A stretch of DNA of 32,195 nucleotides from GCA-003244245 sp050699815 (GCA_050699815.1 JBOHFT010000034.1:1-32195); one strand, 5' to 3'; shown: positions 23,557-31,746, counted from the first letter of the stretch. A program made the numbers and translations. The notes: generated by a model from the letters alone, not told the origin.

Positions 23557-24716
23557 CGGAGCACCCGCGCCCCATCCGGATGGCGACCGCGCACCGTCCG
23601 GGTCAGCCGGGGCCGCGCCATGCCCGCGACCACCTCGTAGTGAATAGTGCCCAGCTTGCCGGCCCACTCCGCGGCGGTGGGCTCGCCGCGCTCGCCGGTG
23701 CCGAAGAAGACCACCTCAGCGCCCACCGGCACCGGGTCGTCCCCGCAGTCGACCATCACCTGGTCCATGCACACTCTCCCCACGACCGGGCGGCGCCGCC
23801 CGGCCAGCCAGACGTCGAGCCGGCCGGTGAGCACCCTGGGCACGCCGTCGGCGTAACCGGCGGGGACCAGTGCCAGGGTGGTTTCCCGTTCGGTATGCCA
23901 GACGTGCCCGTATGACACGCCCTCACCAGCCGGGACGCGTTTCAGCAAGGCGACCTGCGAGCGCAGTGTCATCGCTGGCACGAGACCATAATCTTCCCCG
24001 GGCACCGGCGAGAGCCCGTAGACGGCGATGCCCGGTCGGACCATGTCATAATGCAGATCTGGCCGGGTTAATGTTACTGCTGAGTTTGCCAGATGTCGCA
24101 GCGGTCGCAACCCGGCATTCCGCGCCACCTCGTAGGCCTCGTTGAAGTACCGCACCTGCTGCTCGATGATCGGGTGCCCAGGATCGTCGGCATGGGCAAG
24201 GTGCGACCAGATCCCGACCACCTCCACGCCCCGGGTACCTGCGGCAGCGCGGACCAGATCGGGCCACTCGCTGCGGTAGGCGCCGCCGCGGGTCAGCCCG
24301 GTGTCGACCTTGAGGTGCACCCGGGCGGTGCGGGCGGTTGCTGCGGCGGCGGCGGCTGCGGTGTCGAGCTGGCCGGTGGAGTAGACGCCGAGGTCGATCC
24401 CGGCGGCGACGCCGGCGGCGAGGTCCTCCCCGGGGGCGTGCAGCCAGGCCAGCACGGGGGCGTCGATCCCGCCGTGGCGCAGGGCGAGCGCCTCATCGAC
24501 GCTGCACACCCCCAGTGCGCTGGCTCCCGCCTGCAGCGCCGCGGCGGCGACGTCGGCCGCGCCGTGGCCGTACCCGTCGGCCTTGACCACCGCCATGGTG
24601 GTGGCCCCGGACGCGGCGGCGGATCCGGCGAGGATCCCGACGTTGCGCCGGATCGCGTCGAGGTCGATCACCACCTCGGCCCGGGGGCGACTGGCAGCGC
24701 CCGGCATCGGGCTCAT
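23553..24716 (-). CDS. alr: Alanine racemase
   Basis: Interconverts L- and D-alanine for peptidoglycan. It has 387 residues. The N-terminal TIM barrel carries the PLP Lys45 in AVVKADGYGHG and the C-terminal beta domain has GVSYGHVW with the catalytic Tyr. LVPAGYADGVPR and VGRVCMDQVMVD are also present. The ATG at 24716 overlaps the nnr stop (ATGA), so it is translationally coupled to nnr. Confidence 0.97.
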   Translation of the reverse strand: MSPMPGAASRPRAEVVIDLDAIRRNVGILAGSAAASGATTMAVVKADGYGHGAADVAAAALQAGASALGVCSVDEALALRHGGIDAPVLAWLHAPGEDLAAGVAAGIDLGVYSTGQLDTAAAAAAATARTARVHLKVDTGLTRGGAYRSEWPDLVRAAAGTRGVEVVGIWSHLAHADDPGHPIIEQQVRYFNEAYEVARNAGLRPLRHLANSAVTLTRPDLHYDMVRPGIAVYGLSPVPGEDYGLVPAMTLRSQVALLKRVPAGEGVSYGHVWHTERETTLALVPAGYADGVPRVLTGRLDVWLAGRRRPVVGRVCMDQVMVDCGDDPVPVGAEVVFFGTGERGEPTAAEWAGKLGTIHYEVVAGMARPRLTRTVRGRHPDGARVLR

Positions 24717-26185
24717 CCGCGCATCCCAGCCACCGACCGGAGGATGCGGATCGCATCACTCAGCGCCATCTGGATCGCCGAAGCTGGCGCCGACGCCCCG
24801 CTGAGCCCGATTACCGCGTTCTGTCCCCAGAACGCGGTAGCGGGCAGGCCCCGGGCAGCGAGAGCGGCAGCGAGGTCCTGGGCGTGCACCGCGGCCGCGG
24901 CTGCCGTGGCCGGCTCCAGGCCGGCTGCCAGTAGCGCGCCGAGCACGCCGGTCAGGACGTCGCCGGAACCCGCGGTGGCCGGCCAGGACGAGCGGGCCGG
25001 GTTCACCAGCACCCGGCCGTCCGGGGCGGCGATGATGGTGGTGCTGCCCTTGAGCACCAGCACGGCGTCGAACCGGCCCGCGGCGTCCCGGGCGGCCGCG
25101 ACCCGGTCGTTGCCGGGTGCCCTGCCGGTGAGCCGCTCGAACTCCCGGTCGTGCGGGGTGAGCACCACCGGGGTGTCCGGGTCGCGGCTGTCAGCCAGCT
25201 CGGGATGCCGGGCCAGCAGGGTGATCGCGTCGGCGTCGGCCACCACCGGCACCCCCGCGGCCAGCACGTGGGCCAGCACCTGGCGGGCGGCGGTGCCGGT
25301 GCCCAACCCGGGCCCGACCGCCCAGGCCTGCACCCACCCGGCGTCGGACACCGACCCGGTGGCCACCACCTCCGGCCAGCGCCCGCGTACCGCGTCGGCC
25401 GCCAGGCCGGCGAAGCGGACCAGGCCCGACGTCGCCAGCACCGCGGCTCCGGCACAGAGCACCGCCGCCCCGGGGTAGTCCGCCGATCCCGCTGCGATGC
25501 CCAGCACACCCTGGCTGTACTTGTCGCTGGCCGGGCCGGGCACCGGCCACTGGGCACCGATCTCGGCCGCGGTGAGCACCCGCAGATCGGGCTCGCCCAG
25601 TTCGGCGAGCAGGCCGATGTCCACCAGGTGCACCGGGCCACAGCGCCACGGGGCGAGCAGGTGCACCGGCTTGTGGGCGCCGAAGGTGACGGTCTCGGTG
25701 GCGGTGACCGCGGGTCCATCGGCGGTGCCGGTGTCCGGGTCCACCCCGGACGGCGAGTCCACCGCGATGATCGGCACCCGGACGGCCTCGACCAGCCGCG
25801 CGGCCGCCGGGCGCAGCCCGCCCCGGCCGGACAGCCCGACGATCCCGTCGAGCACGAGATGGGCACGGTCTGGCAGGTGGTCGGCGATCTGACCGCCGGC
25901 TCGGCGCAGTGCGGCCAGGCCGGCCGGGTGCGCGCGGTCCGGGGACAGCAGCACGGCGGTGACCGCCACCCCCCGGCGGCGCAGGTACGCCCCGGCCCAC
26001 AGGGTGTCCCCGCCGTTGTTTCCGGCGCCGACCAGCAGCGCGACGTGCCGACCGGACACCCCGCCGGTGCGCGCGGCAAGCGTGGCGGCAGCCCGGGTGG
26101 CCAGCCCGAACGCAGCGCGACGCATCAGGATCTCGGCGGGGACGCGGGCGAGTATGGCGCTCTCGGCGGCGCGCACGCGCGCCAC
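24713..26185 (-). CDS. nnr: Bifunctional NAD(P)H-hydrate epimerase / ADP-dependent NAD(P)H-hydrate dehydratase
   Basis: A 490-residue fusion that repairs damaged (hydrated) NADH and NADPH. The NnrE epimerase domain (about 1-200) has VGAGNNGGDTLWAG and VDSPSGVDPDTG; the NnrD kinase-fold dehydratase follows (about 215-490) with KYSQGVLGIAAGS, AVGPGLG, TPHDREF, VLKGSTT and ATAGSGDVLTG. The frame is open to 26257, but the glmS hairpin at 26195-26244 lies there, and the conserved sequence starts at the GTG at 26185, so I chose that. There is little room for a promoter between the hairpin and this start. The C-terminal region carries an in-frame palindrome (24812-24839). Corresponds to Rv3433c. Confidence 0.93.
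   Translation of the reverse strand: MARVRAAESAILARVPAEILMRRAAFGLATRAAATLAARTGGVSGRHVALLVGAGNNGGDTLWAGAYLRRRGVAVTAVLLSPDRAHPAGLAALRRAGGQIADHLPDRAHLVLDGIVGLSGRGGLRPAAARLVEAVRVPIIAVDSPSGVDPDTGTADGPAVTATETVTFGAHKPVHLLAPWRCGPVHLVDIGLLAELGEPDLRVLTAAEIGAQWPVPGPASDKYSQGVLGIAAGSADYPGAAVLCAGAAVLATSGLVRFAGLAADAVRGRWPEVVATGSVSDAGWVQAWAVGPGLGTGTAARQVLAHVLAAGVPVVADADAITLLARHPELADSRDPDTPVVLTPHDREFERLTGRAPGNDRVAAARDAAGRFDAVLVLKGSTTIIAAPDGRVLVNPARSSWPATAGSGDVLTGVLGALLAAGLEPATAAAAAVHAQDLAAALAARGLPATAFWGQNAVIGLSGASAPASAIQMALSDAIRILRSVAGMRG
24812..24839 (-). repeat. Palindrome with the CCGCGTTCTG core inside nnr (copy 2)
   Basis: Arms of 12 bp (TACCGCGTTCTG and its complement) around a 4-base loop. On the minus strand the 24-base centre CCGCGTTCTG-GGGA-CAGAACGCGG differs only in the loop from the 28893-28916 palindrome. 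It codes for TAFWGQNAV, about residues 449-458 of Nnr. Confidence 0.8.
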
Positions 26186-26194
26186 CGTCCAGGC

Positions 26195-26244
26195 GCCTTG
26201 TGAGTGGCGATGCGAGCTATCACCTGGATTGCCACTCACAGGGC
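26195..26244 (-). terminator. glmS terminator hairpin with GTGAGTGGC arms
   Basis: Arms 26195-26208 and 26231-26244 pair over 14 positions with one G-T wobble; the core is GTGAGTGGC. It starts 10 bases past the glmS stop and ends 10 bases before the nnr start. The GTGAGTGG word is also found at both ends of the window. Confidence 0.7.
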
Positions 26245-26253
26245 CGCAGGCCC

Positions 26254-28107
26254 TCATTCGACGGTGACTGATTTGGCGAGGTTGCGTGGTTTGTCTACGT
26301 CGTAGCCGCGTTGCCGGGCGATCTCGGCGGCGAGCACCTGCAGCGGCACGGTGGACACCAGCGGCTGCAGCAGGGTGGGCACCGCGGGCACCTCCAGCAG
26401 GTGTGCGGCGTAGGGCGCCACCGTCTCGTCGCCCTCCTCGGCGACGACGATGGTCCGCGCCCCCCGGGCCCGGATCTCCTGGATGGTGGACAGCAGCTTG
26501 GCGTGCAGCACAGCCCGGCCCTTGGGCGAGGGCATCACCACGACCACCGGCAGGCCCTCCTCGAGCAGCGCGATCGGGCCGTGCTTGAGCTCGCCCGCGG
26601 CGAAGCCCTCAGCGTGCATGTAGGCGAGCTCCTTGAGCTTCAGCGCTCCTTCCAGGGCCACCGGGAAACCGACATGGCGGCCGAGGAACAGCACCACCTT
26701 GGAGTCCGCGAGCTCACCACCCAGCGCGCGCACCTGATCCACCGTGCCCAGCACCTGGGCCACCGCCGCGGGCATCGCCTCCAGCTCGGCGAACTCGCGG
26801 GCGACCTCGTCGGAGTACTTGGTGCCGCGAGCCTGCGCCAGCGCCAGCCCGACCAGGAAGTTGGCCACGATCTGGGCGAGGAACGTCTTGGTGGCCGCCA
26901 CCCCGATCTCCGGCCCGGCGTGGGTGTAGAGCACCGCGTCGGACTCCCGGGGGATCTGCGCGCCGTTGGTGTTGCAGATCGCCAGCACCCGGGCCTTCTG
27001 CTCCCGGGCGTGGCGCACCGCCTCCAGGGTGTCCATGGTCTCGCCGGACTGCGAGATCGCGACGACCAGGGTGGAGCGGTCCAGCACCGGGTCGCGGTAG
27101 CGGAATTCACTGGCGAGCTCAACTTCGACCGGCAGCCGGCACCAGTGCTCGATGGCGTATTTGGCGACCATCCCGGAGTGGTACGCGGTCCCGCAGGCGA
27201 CCACGAAGACCTTGTCGACGTCGCGCAGCTCCTGGATGTCCATCCGCTGCTCGTCCAGCACGATCCGGCCGTCGGTGAAATGCCCGCGCAGGGTATTGGC
27301 GATGGCACTGGGTTGTTCCTGGATCTCCTTGAGCATGAAGTAGTCGTGGCCGCCCTTCTCCGCGGCTGACAGGTCCCAATCGACGTGGAAGGGCCTGCCG
27401 TGCCCGCCGTCTCCGGGGAAATCCGTGATCTCGTAGCCGTCGCGGGTGATCGTCACCACCTGGTCCTGGCCGAGCTCGACGGCGTCGCGGGTGTGCTCGA
27501 TGAACGCCGCGACGTCGGAGGCGACGAAGTGCTCCCCGTCGCCCACGCCCACCACCAGCGGCGACGAGCGGCGCGCCGCGACGATCAGATCGGGTTCATC
27601 GGCGTGGGTGATGACGAGGGTGAACGCCCCGTGCAGCTGCCGGCACACCGCGCGCACCGCGGCGGGCAGATCACCGCAGCGCGCGTACTGCGCGGCGATG
27701 AGATGCGCGGCGGTCTCGGTGTCGGTGTCACTGGACAGCTCCACCCCGGCGCGCTCCAGCTCGGCGCGCAGCTGGGCGTGGTTCTCGATGATCCCGTTGT
27801 GCGCCACGGCGAGCCGGCCAGCGGTGTCGGAGTGGGGGTGGGCGTTGCGGTCGGTCGGCGCACCGTGGGTGGCCCAGCGGGTGTGCCCCATCCCCGCGGT
27901 GCCGGCGAAGGCGTCCCGGCCGGTGGCGTCGAGCTCGCCGATCAGGTTGGCCAGCGGCCCGGCCTTGCGAGCCACCGCCAGCGTGCCGGCACCGTCGACC
28001 ACCGCGACCCCGGCCGAGTCGTACCCGCGGTACTCCAGCCGGCCCAGACCCTGCAAAACGACGGCGAGAGCGTCTCGATGCCCGACGTAGCCCACGATTC
28101 CGCACAT
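26254..28107 (-). CDS. glmS: Glucosamine-fructose-6-phosphate aminotransferase (isomerising)
   Basis: Makes glucosamine-6-phosphate from fructose-6-phosphate and glutamine, the first step to UDP-GlcNAc. It has 617 residues. The N-terminal nucleophile is Cys2 (MCGIVGYVG), with the class II amidotransferase motif GMGHTRWATHG; two SIS sugar-isomerase domains follow (about 285-420 and 455-600), with VACGTAYHSGMVAKY and SQSGETMDT. The C-terminus DKPRNLAKSVTVE is the usual one. The start has no ribosome site but TACCGT lies 8 bases upstream, so a leaderless mRNA is likely and no glmS ribozyme leader exists here. Confidence 0.98.
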   Translation of the reverse strand: MCGIVGYVGHRDALAVVLQGLGRLEYRGYDSAGVAVVDGAGTLAVARKAGPLANLIGELDATGRDAFAGTAGMGHTRWATHGAPTDRNAHPHSDTAGRLAVAHNGIIENHAQLRAELERAGVELSSDTDTETAAHLIAAQYARCGDLPAAVRAVCRQLHGAFTLVITHADEPDLIVAARRSSPLVVGVGDGEHFVASDVAAFIEHTRDAVELGQDQVVTITRDGYEITDFPGDGGHGRPFHVDWDLSAAEKGGHDYFMLKEIQEQPSAIANTLRGHFTDGRIVLDEQRMDIQELRDVDKVFVVACGTAYHSGMVAKYAIEHWCRLPVEVELASEFRYRDPVLDRSTLVVAISQSGETMDTLEAVRHAREQKARVLAICNTNGAQIPRESDAVLYTHAGPEIGVAATKTFLAQIVANFLVGLALAQARGTKYSDEVAREFAELEAMPAAVAQVLGTVDQVRALGGELADSKVVLFLGRHVGFPVALEGALKLKELAYMHAEGFAAGELKHGPIALLEEGLPVVVVMPSPKGRAVLHAKLLSTIQEIRARGARTIVVAEEGDETVAPYAAHLLEVPAVPTLLQPLVSTVPLQVLAAEIARQRGYDVDKPRNLAKSVTVE

Positions 28108-28115
28108 GGGTCGTC

Positions 28116-28144
28116 ACGGTAGCCCAGCGTCGATCCGATACCGT
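28116..28144. promoter_or_regulatory. Symmetric divergent leaderless promoters of glmS and the hydrolase gene
   Basis: TACCGT occurs on both strands: 28139-28144 (plus) and 28116-28121 (minus). Each ends exactly 8 bases before its ATG (28153 and 28107). The two boxes are reverse complements 17 bases apart, so each occupies the place of the other's -35 box. Confidence 0.5.
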
Positions 28145-28152
28145 CCGGGCTC

Positions 28153-28887
28153 ATGGCACGCACCGACCCGGCGGTCCGAAGCACGGCTGACGAGCTGGCC
28201 CGGCCAGGTCCGCACCGGGTGCTGCGCGGTGACCTGGCACTGGTCGGCATGCCCGGCGTGGTGTTCACGCCGCAATCCGGGCGCGGGCTGCCCGCGGTCG
28301 CGTTCGGGCACGGCTGGCTGCAGCCGACATCACGCTACGAGGAGTTACTGCGCCACCTGGCCTCCTGGGGGGTGGTCGCGATAGCGCCAGCCACCCAGCT
28401 CGGTGTGCTGCCGTCGCACGGTCAGCTCGCGGCCGATCTGCGCACGGCGCTGGACGTGTGCGCCGGGGTGCCGCTGGGTGACGGCAAGCTCAGTGTCGAT
28501 CCCGGCAAGCTCGGCCTGGTCGGGCACGGGATGGGCGGCGGTGCTGCGGTGCTCGCCGCGGCCGCCGACGACCGCTGCCGCGCGGTGGCCACCCTGGCAC
28601 TGGCCGAGACCATGCCCTCGGCGGTGGCCGCCGCCCGCGAGTGCACCATGCCCGGCCTGCACCTGGCCGGCGGCAAGGACCGGGTGGCCCCACCGGTCGG
28701 GCATGCCCAGCCGGTGGCCAAGGCGTGGGGAGGCCCGGTACAGCTGCACACCCTGCCCAAGGCCAGCCACCTAGGCTTCCTCCACACCAAACACTGGACA
28801 GACCTCCTCATCGACGGCAGCCCCGAGTACACCACCCGCCGAACCTCCCGCTCCCAACTCACCGCCTTCCTCCTAACCCACCTGTAA
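28153..28887 (+). CDS. Dienelactone-hydrolase-like alpha/beta protein lacking the nucleophile Ser
   Basis: A 244-residue alpha/beta-hydrolase-fold protein of the dienelactone hydrolase/PET-hydrolase type. The nucleophile elbow reads GHGMGG (residues 124-129), where Gly126 (codon GGG) replaces the expected Ser. The acid (GGKDRVAPP) and the His (KASHLGF) seem to be kept. N-terminal VAFGHGWLQPTSRYEELLRHLASWGVVAIAP is typical of the oxyanion region. It may be a non-catalytic binding protein or use another mechanism. Divergent from glmS; its TAA stop is part of the palindrome at 28884. Confidence 0.82.
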   Translation: MARTDPAVRSTADELARPGPHRVLRGDLALVGMPGVVFTPQSGRGLPAVAFGHGWLQPTSRYEELLRHLASWGVVAIAPATQLGVLPSHGQLAADLRTALDVCAGVPLGDGKLSVDPGKLGLVGHGMGGGAAVLAAAADDRCRAVATLALAETMPSAVAAARECTMPGLHLAGGKDRVAPPVGHAQPVAKAWGGPVQLHTLPKASHLGFLHTKHWTDLLIDGSPEYTTRRTSRSQLTAFLLTHL

Positions 28888-28960
28888 TCCCGCCGCGTTC
28901 TGGATGCAGAACGCGGCGGGATTACCGGTCCTCAGACCGCATTCTGCATCCAGAACGCGG
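28884..28960. repeat. Overlapping palindromes with CCGCGTTCTGGATGCAGA core (copy 3)
   Basis: First stem: 28884-28902 with 28907-28925, 19 bp around the loop GATG. Second stem: 28893-28911 with 28942-28960, 19 bp. They share bases 28893-28911 and cannot form at once. The hydrolase TAA stop (28885-28887) is inside the first arm, and the glmM stop follows 4 bases after the second. The likely role is two-way termination. Confidence 0.85.
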
Positions 28961-28963
28961 GAA

Positions 28964-30298
28964 TCAGACCTGGGCGACTACTGCGGCGATGCGGTGGGCG
29001 ATGGTTGCGGCGGTGGGGTGGGTGGGGGCTTCGACCATCACCCGCACTAGGGGCTCGGTGCCCGACGGGCGCAGCAGCACGCGGCCGGTGTCACCCAGTT
29101 CGGCCTCCGCGGTGGCAATGGCGTCGAGCACTGCCGGTGCCGCCGCGACGGCTGCCTTGTCCGCCACCGCGACGTTGACCAGCACCTGCGGCAGCCGGGT
29201 CAGCACGCTGGCCAGATCCGCCAGGCTCCGCTGCGCGGTGACCATCCGGGCCATCAGCCGCAACGCGGTGAGCAGCCCGTCGCCGGTGGTGGCATGCCCC
29301 GGCAGCACCACGTGCCCGGACTGCTCACCGCCCAGCGAGAACCCGCCCGCCCACAGCGCCTCGAGCACATACCGGTCCCCCACCGGGGTAGTCCGTACCG
29401 CCACCCCGTGCTCGCGCATCGCCAGGTGCAGCCCCAGGTTGCTCATCACGGTGGTGACCAGGGTGTCGTCGACCAGCTCGCCGGCCTCCCGCAGGGCCAG
29501 CGCGAGGATGGCCATGATCTGGTCGCCGTCCACCACGTCACCGGCGGCGTCCACGGCGAGGCAACGGTCCGCGTCGCCGTCGTGCGCGATACCGATCGCG
29601 GCGCCGTGTGCCAGCACCGCCTTGCGCAAGAGGTCCAGTTGAGTGCACCCGCAGCCGTCGTTGATATTGAGGCCGTCGGGCTCGGCGTGCAGCGCCACCA
29701 CGTCGGCACCGGCCCTGCGGTACGCCTCGGGAGCGATGGCAGATGCCGCGCCGTGCGCGCAGTCGACCACCACGCAGAGCCCATCCAGCGGGTTCGGGGT
29801 GGCCAGCAGCAAGTGATCCACGTAGCGCCCGGCGGCTTCCGGCACGTCCCGCACCCGGCCGATCCGGGCACCGACGGGACGCTCGGCGTCGCAACCGCCC
29901 ATCCCGGCGGTGATCTCGTCCTCCACCGCGTCGGGCAGCTTGTGCCCACCGGCGGCGAAGAGCTTGATGCCGTTGTCCGGCATCGGGTTGTGCGAGGCGG
30001 AGATCATCACCCCGAGGTCCGCGGAGAGCTCGGCCACCAGGTGAGCAACCGCCGGGGTGGGCAGCACCCCGGCCCGCAGGACATCGGCGCCCGCTGAGGT
30101 CAGACCCGCGGTGACGGCCGCCTCCAGCATCTCGCCGCTGGCCCGCGGATCCCGGCCCACGACGGCGACCGGGCGGTGCCCGAGACCGTGCTGGGCAAGC
30201 ACCCGTGCCGCCGCACCCGAGACGGCCAGTGCCAGTTCCGGCGTGAGCTCACGATTGGCCAGCCCGCGCACCCCGTCGGTGCCGAACAAGCGCCGCAT
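28964..30298 (-). CDS. glmM: Phosphoglucosamine mutase
   Basis: Converts glucosamine-6-phosphate to glucosamine-1-phosphate, the step after GlmS. It has 444 residues. The start RRLFGTDGVRG, the active-site Ser102 in SASHNP, the metal loop HDGDADRC and the C-terminal phosphate-binding RPSGTEPLVRVMVE are all seen. I chose the ATG at 30298; a TTG directly precedes it. It lies 14 bases after the rpsI stop, so it is likely cotranscribed with rplM and rpsI, as in M. tuberculosis. Confidence 0.97.
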   Translation of the reverse strand: MRRLFGTDGVRGLANRELTPELALAVSGAAARVLAQHGLGHRPVAVVGRDPRASGEMLEAAVTAGLTSAGADVLRAGVLPTPAVAHLVAELSADLGVMISASHNPMPDNGIKLFAAGGHKLPDAVEDEITAGMGGCDAERPVGARIGRVRDVPEAAGRYVDHLLLATPNPLDGLCVVVDCAHGAASAIAPEAYRRAGADVVALHAEPDGLNINDGCGCTQLDLLRKAVLAHGAAIGIAHDGDADRCLAVDAAGDVVDGDQIMAILALALREAGELVDDTLVTTVMSNLGLHLAMREHGVAVRTTPVGDRYVLEALWAGGFSLGGEQSGHVVLPGHATTGDGLLTALRLMARMVTAQRSLADLASVLTRLPQVLVNVAVADKAAVAAAPAVLDAIATAEAELGDTGRVLLRPSGTEPLVRVMVEAPTHPTAATIAHRIAAVVAQV

Positions 30299-30312
30299 CA
30301 ACGCTTCGAGTG

Positions 30313-30837
30313 CTAGCGCTTCGAGTACTGGGGCGCCTTGCGCGCCTTCTTCAGACCGTACTTCTTGCGCTCTGTGACCCGAGAGTCACGGGTGAGGAAG
30401 CCAGCCTTCTTCAGCGCCGGACGATCATCGATGTTCAGCTCGATCAGGGCCCGGGCAATGGCCAGCCGCAGCGCACCGGCCTGGCCGGAGGTACCGCCAC
30501 CACCGAGGTTGCCGAACACGTCGTAGGCCTCGGGCTTGTTGACCATGAGCAGGGGCTCCCGCACCATCTGCTGGTGCACCTTGTTGGGGAAGTACTGCTC
30601 CAGGCTCCTGCCGTTGAGCGTGAAAACACCGGTGCCAGGCACCAGCCGCACCCGCACCACCGCTTCTTTGCGGCGGCCAACGGTCTGGGCTGATCTGTCG
30701 CTGATCACCGGCACCACCGGCGACAGTGGCGCAGCCGGCTCGGCCTGCTGCTGCGGGATCTGCGGGGCAGTCACGGCGTCTCTCGGGTCCTCACTGGGTG
30801 TGATCTCTGGGGGGACGTTCACTGGGGGGATGGTCAC
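30313..30837 (-). CDS. rpsI: 30S ribosomal protein S9 with long N-terminal extension
   Basis: S9 core begins near residue 50 (TVGRRKEAVVRVRLVPGTG) and ends in the standard KKARKAPQYSKR, whose basic tail contacts tRNA in the P site. The first 49 residues are rich in Pro, Glu and Ala, an extension typical of actinobacterial S9 but longer than the mycobacterial one. The GTG at 30837 overlaps the rplM stop (GTGA), which fits the rplM-rpsI operon; a later GTG near residue 22 is possible. The total is 174 residues. Confidence 0.95.
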   Translation of the reverse strand: MTIPPVNVPPEITPSEDPRDAVTAPQIPQQQAEPAAPLSPVVPVISDRSAQTVGRRKEAVVRVRLVPGTGVFTLNGRSLEQYFPNKVHQQMVREPLLMVNKPEAYDVFGNLGGGGTSGQAGALRLAIARALIELNIDDRPALKKAGFLTRDSRVTERKKYGLKKARKAPQYSKR

Positions 30838-31277
30838 TGGGCGACCTGGGTGATCTGGAATGGCTGCGGGCGCTGGGCGGCGTGGGGGTGCTCCGCGGCC
30901 GCGTACACCTTGAGCTTGCGGGCCATCGCCCGGCCCAGGGTGTTCTTCGGGAGCATCCCCTTGACGGCCCGCTCCACCAGCCGCTCCGGCCGGGTGGCGA
31001 GCATCTCGGTGAACGAGCGCCGTTTGAGCCCGCCGGGATGGCCGCTGTGCCGGTAGACGAAGCTGCGGTCGCCCTTGTTGCCCGACAGCGCCACCCGGCC
31101 GGCGTTGACGATCACGACGAAGTCGCCGGTGTCGATGTGCGGGGCGTAGGTGGGCTTGTGCTTGCCGCGCAGCAGCGTGGCCACCTGGCTGGCGAGGCGA
31201 CCGAGCACCACGTCCGTGGCATCAATGACATGCCAGGCGCGTTCGACCTCGCCGGGCTTGGGACTGTACGTGCGCAC
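30834..31277 (-). CDS. rplM: 50S ribosomal protein L13
   Basis: The 147-residue L13: RAWHVIDATDVVLGRLASQVATLLRGKHK at the N-terminus, the GDFVVIVNAG and GNKGDRSFVYRHSGHPGGLK stretches, and GMLPKNTLGRAMARKLKVY near the C-terminus. The GTG start at 31277 has GAGG 10 bases upstream. First gene of rplM-rpsI-glmM. The 163-base space to the esx gene upstream should hold its promoter; a small hairpin CTTCCA-cgcctA-TGGAAG lies near 31321-31338. Confidence 0.97.
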   Translation of the reverse strand: MRTYSPKPGEVERAWHVIDATDVVLGRLASQVATLLRGKHKPTYAPHIDTGDFVVIVNAGRVALSGNKGDRSFVYRHSGHPGGLKRRSFTEMLATRPERLVERAVKGMLPKNTLGRAMARKLKVYAAAEHPHAAQRPQPFQITQVAQ

Positions 31278-31441
31278 GGATCTACCTCGTCATCGCAGTT
31301 CGTCAGGGATGCCAGTGCGGCTTCCACGCCTATGGAAGTGGCTGCGCGACCGGAGCCGCGCACCTCCGCACAACATCGGAAGACGATACCGGCCGCCGCG
31401 CAACACGGTCACAACGGGGGTCGCCGCCCGGTCCTGGACAG

Positions 31442-31729
31442 CTATCCCCAGCGGTTCCTGTTGGCGGCCTCACCGGCCTGGTAGTTCTCGTTCGACGTGC
31501 CCAGCGCCACCCCGATCTGGTTCAGCACCTGGTTCAGGTCGTTCGCCGCCCGATCCCACTGCGCCTGGTGGGCCTGGTAGGCAGCCGACGCGTCACCGGT
31601 CCAGGTCGCCACCATCGGCTGCAGGAACCGCTTGAGATCCTCCATTTCCCGGCTGATACTCGTCCACGTCGTCTGGATCGAGCTCCGCGCATGCTCAAGC
31701 TCACCGAACGTGACCAGAATCTCGCTCAT
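31442..31729 (-). CDS. esxT: WXG100 family protein, EsxT-like
   Basis: A 95-residue WXG100 protein: two helices joined by the WTG turn (residues 43-45). It is predicted to be a small secreted or structural partner of a type VII system. The position directly upstream of rplM matches Rv3444c (EsxT) of the ESX-4 locus, and it pairs with the next gene. The ATG at 31729 follows GAGGAGAG. The secretion motif YxxxD/E at the C-terminus is seen only loosely (YQAGE). Confidence 0.88.
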   Translation of the reverse strand: MSEILVTFGELEHARSSIQTTWTSISREMEDLKRFLQPMVATWTGDASAAYQAHQAQWDRAANDLNQVLNQIGVALGTSNENYQAGEAANRNRWG

Positions 31730-31746
31730 GAGTGTCTCTCCTCTTC

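Noticed and set aside
28108..28152. glmS ribozyme or other leader RNA upstream of glmS
   Set aside because: The space to the divergent gene is only 45 bases and the promoter box is 8 bases from the ATG, so no leader RNA fits.
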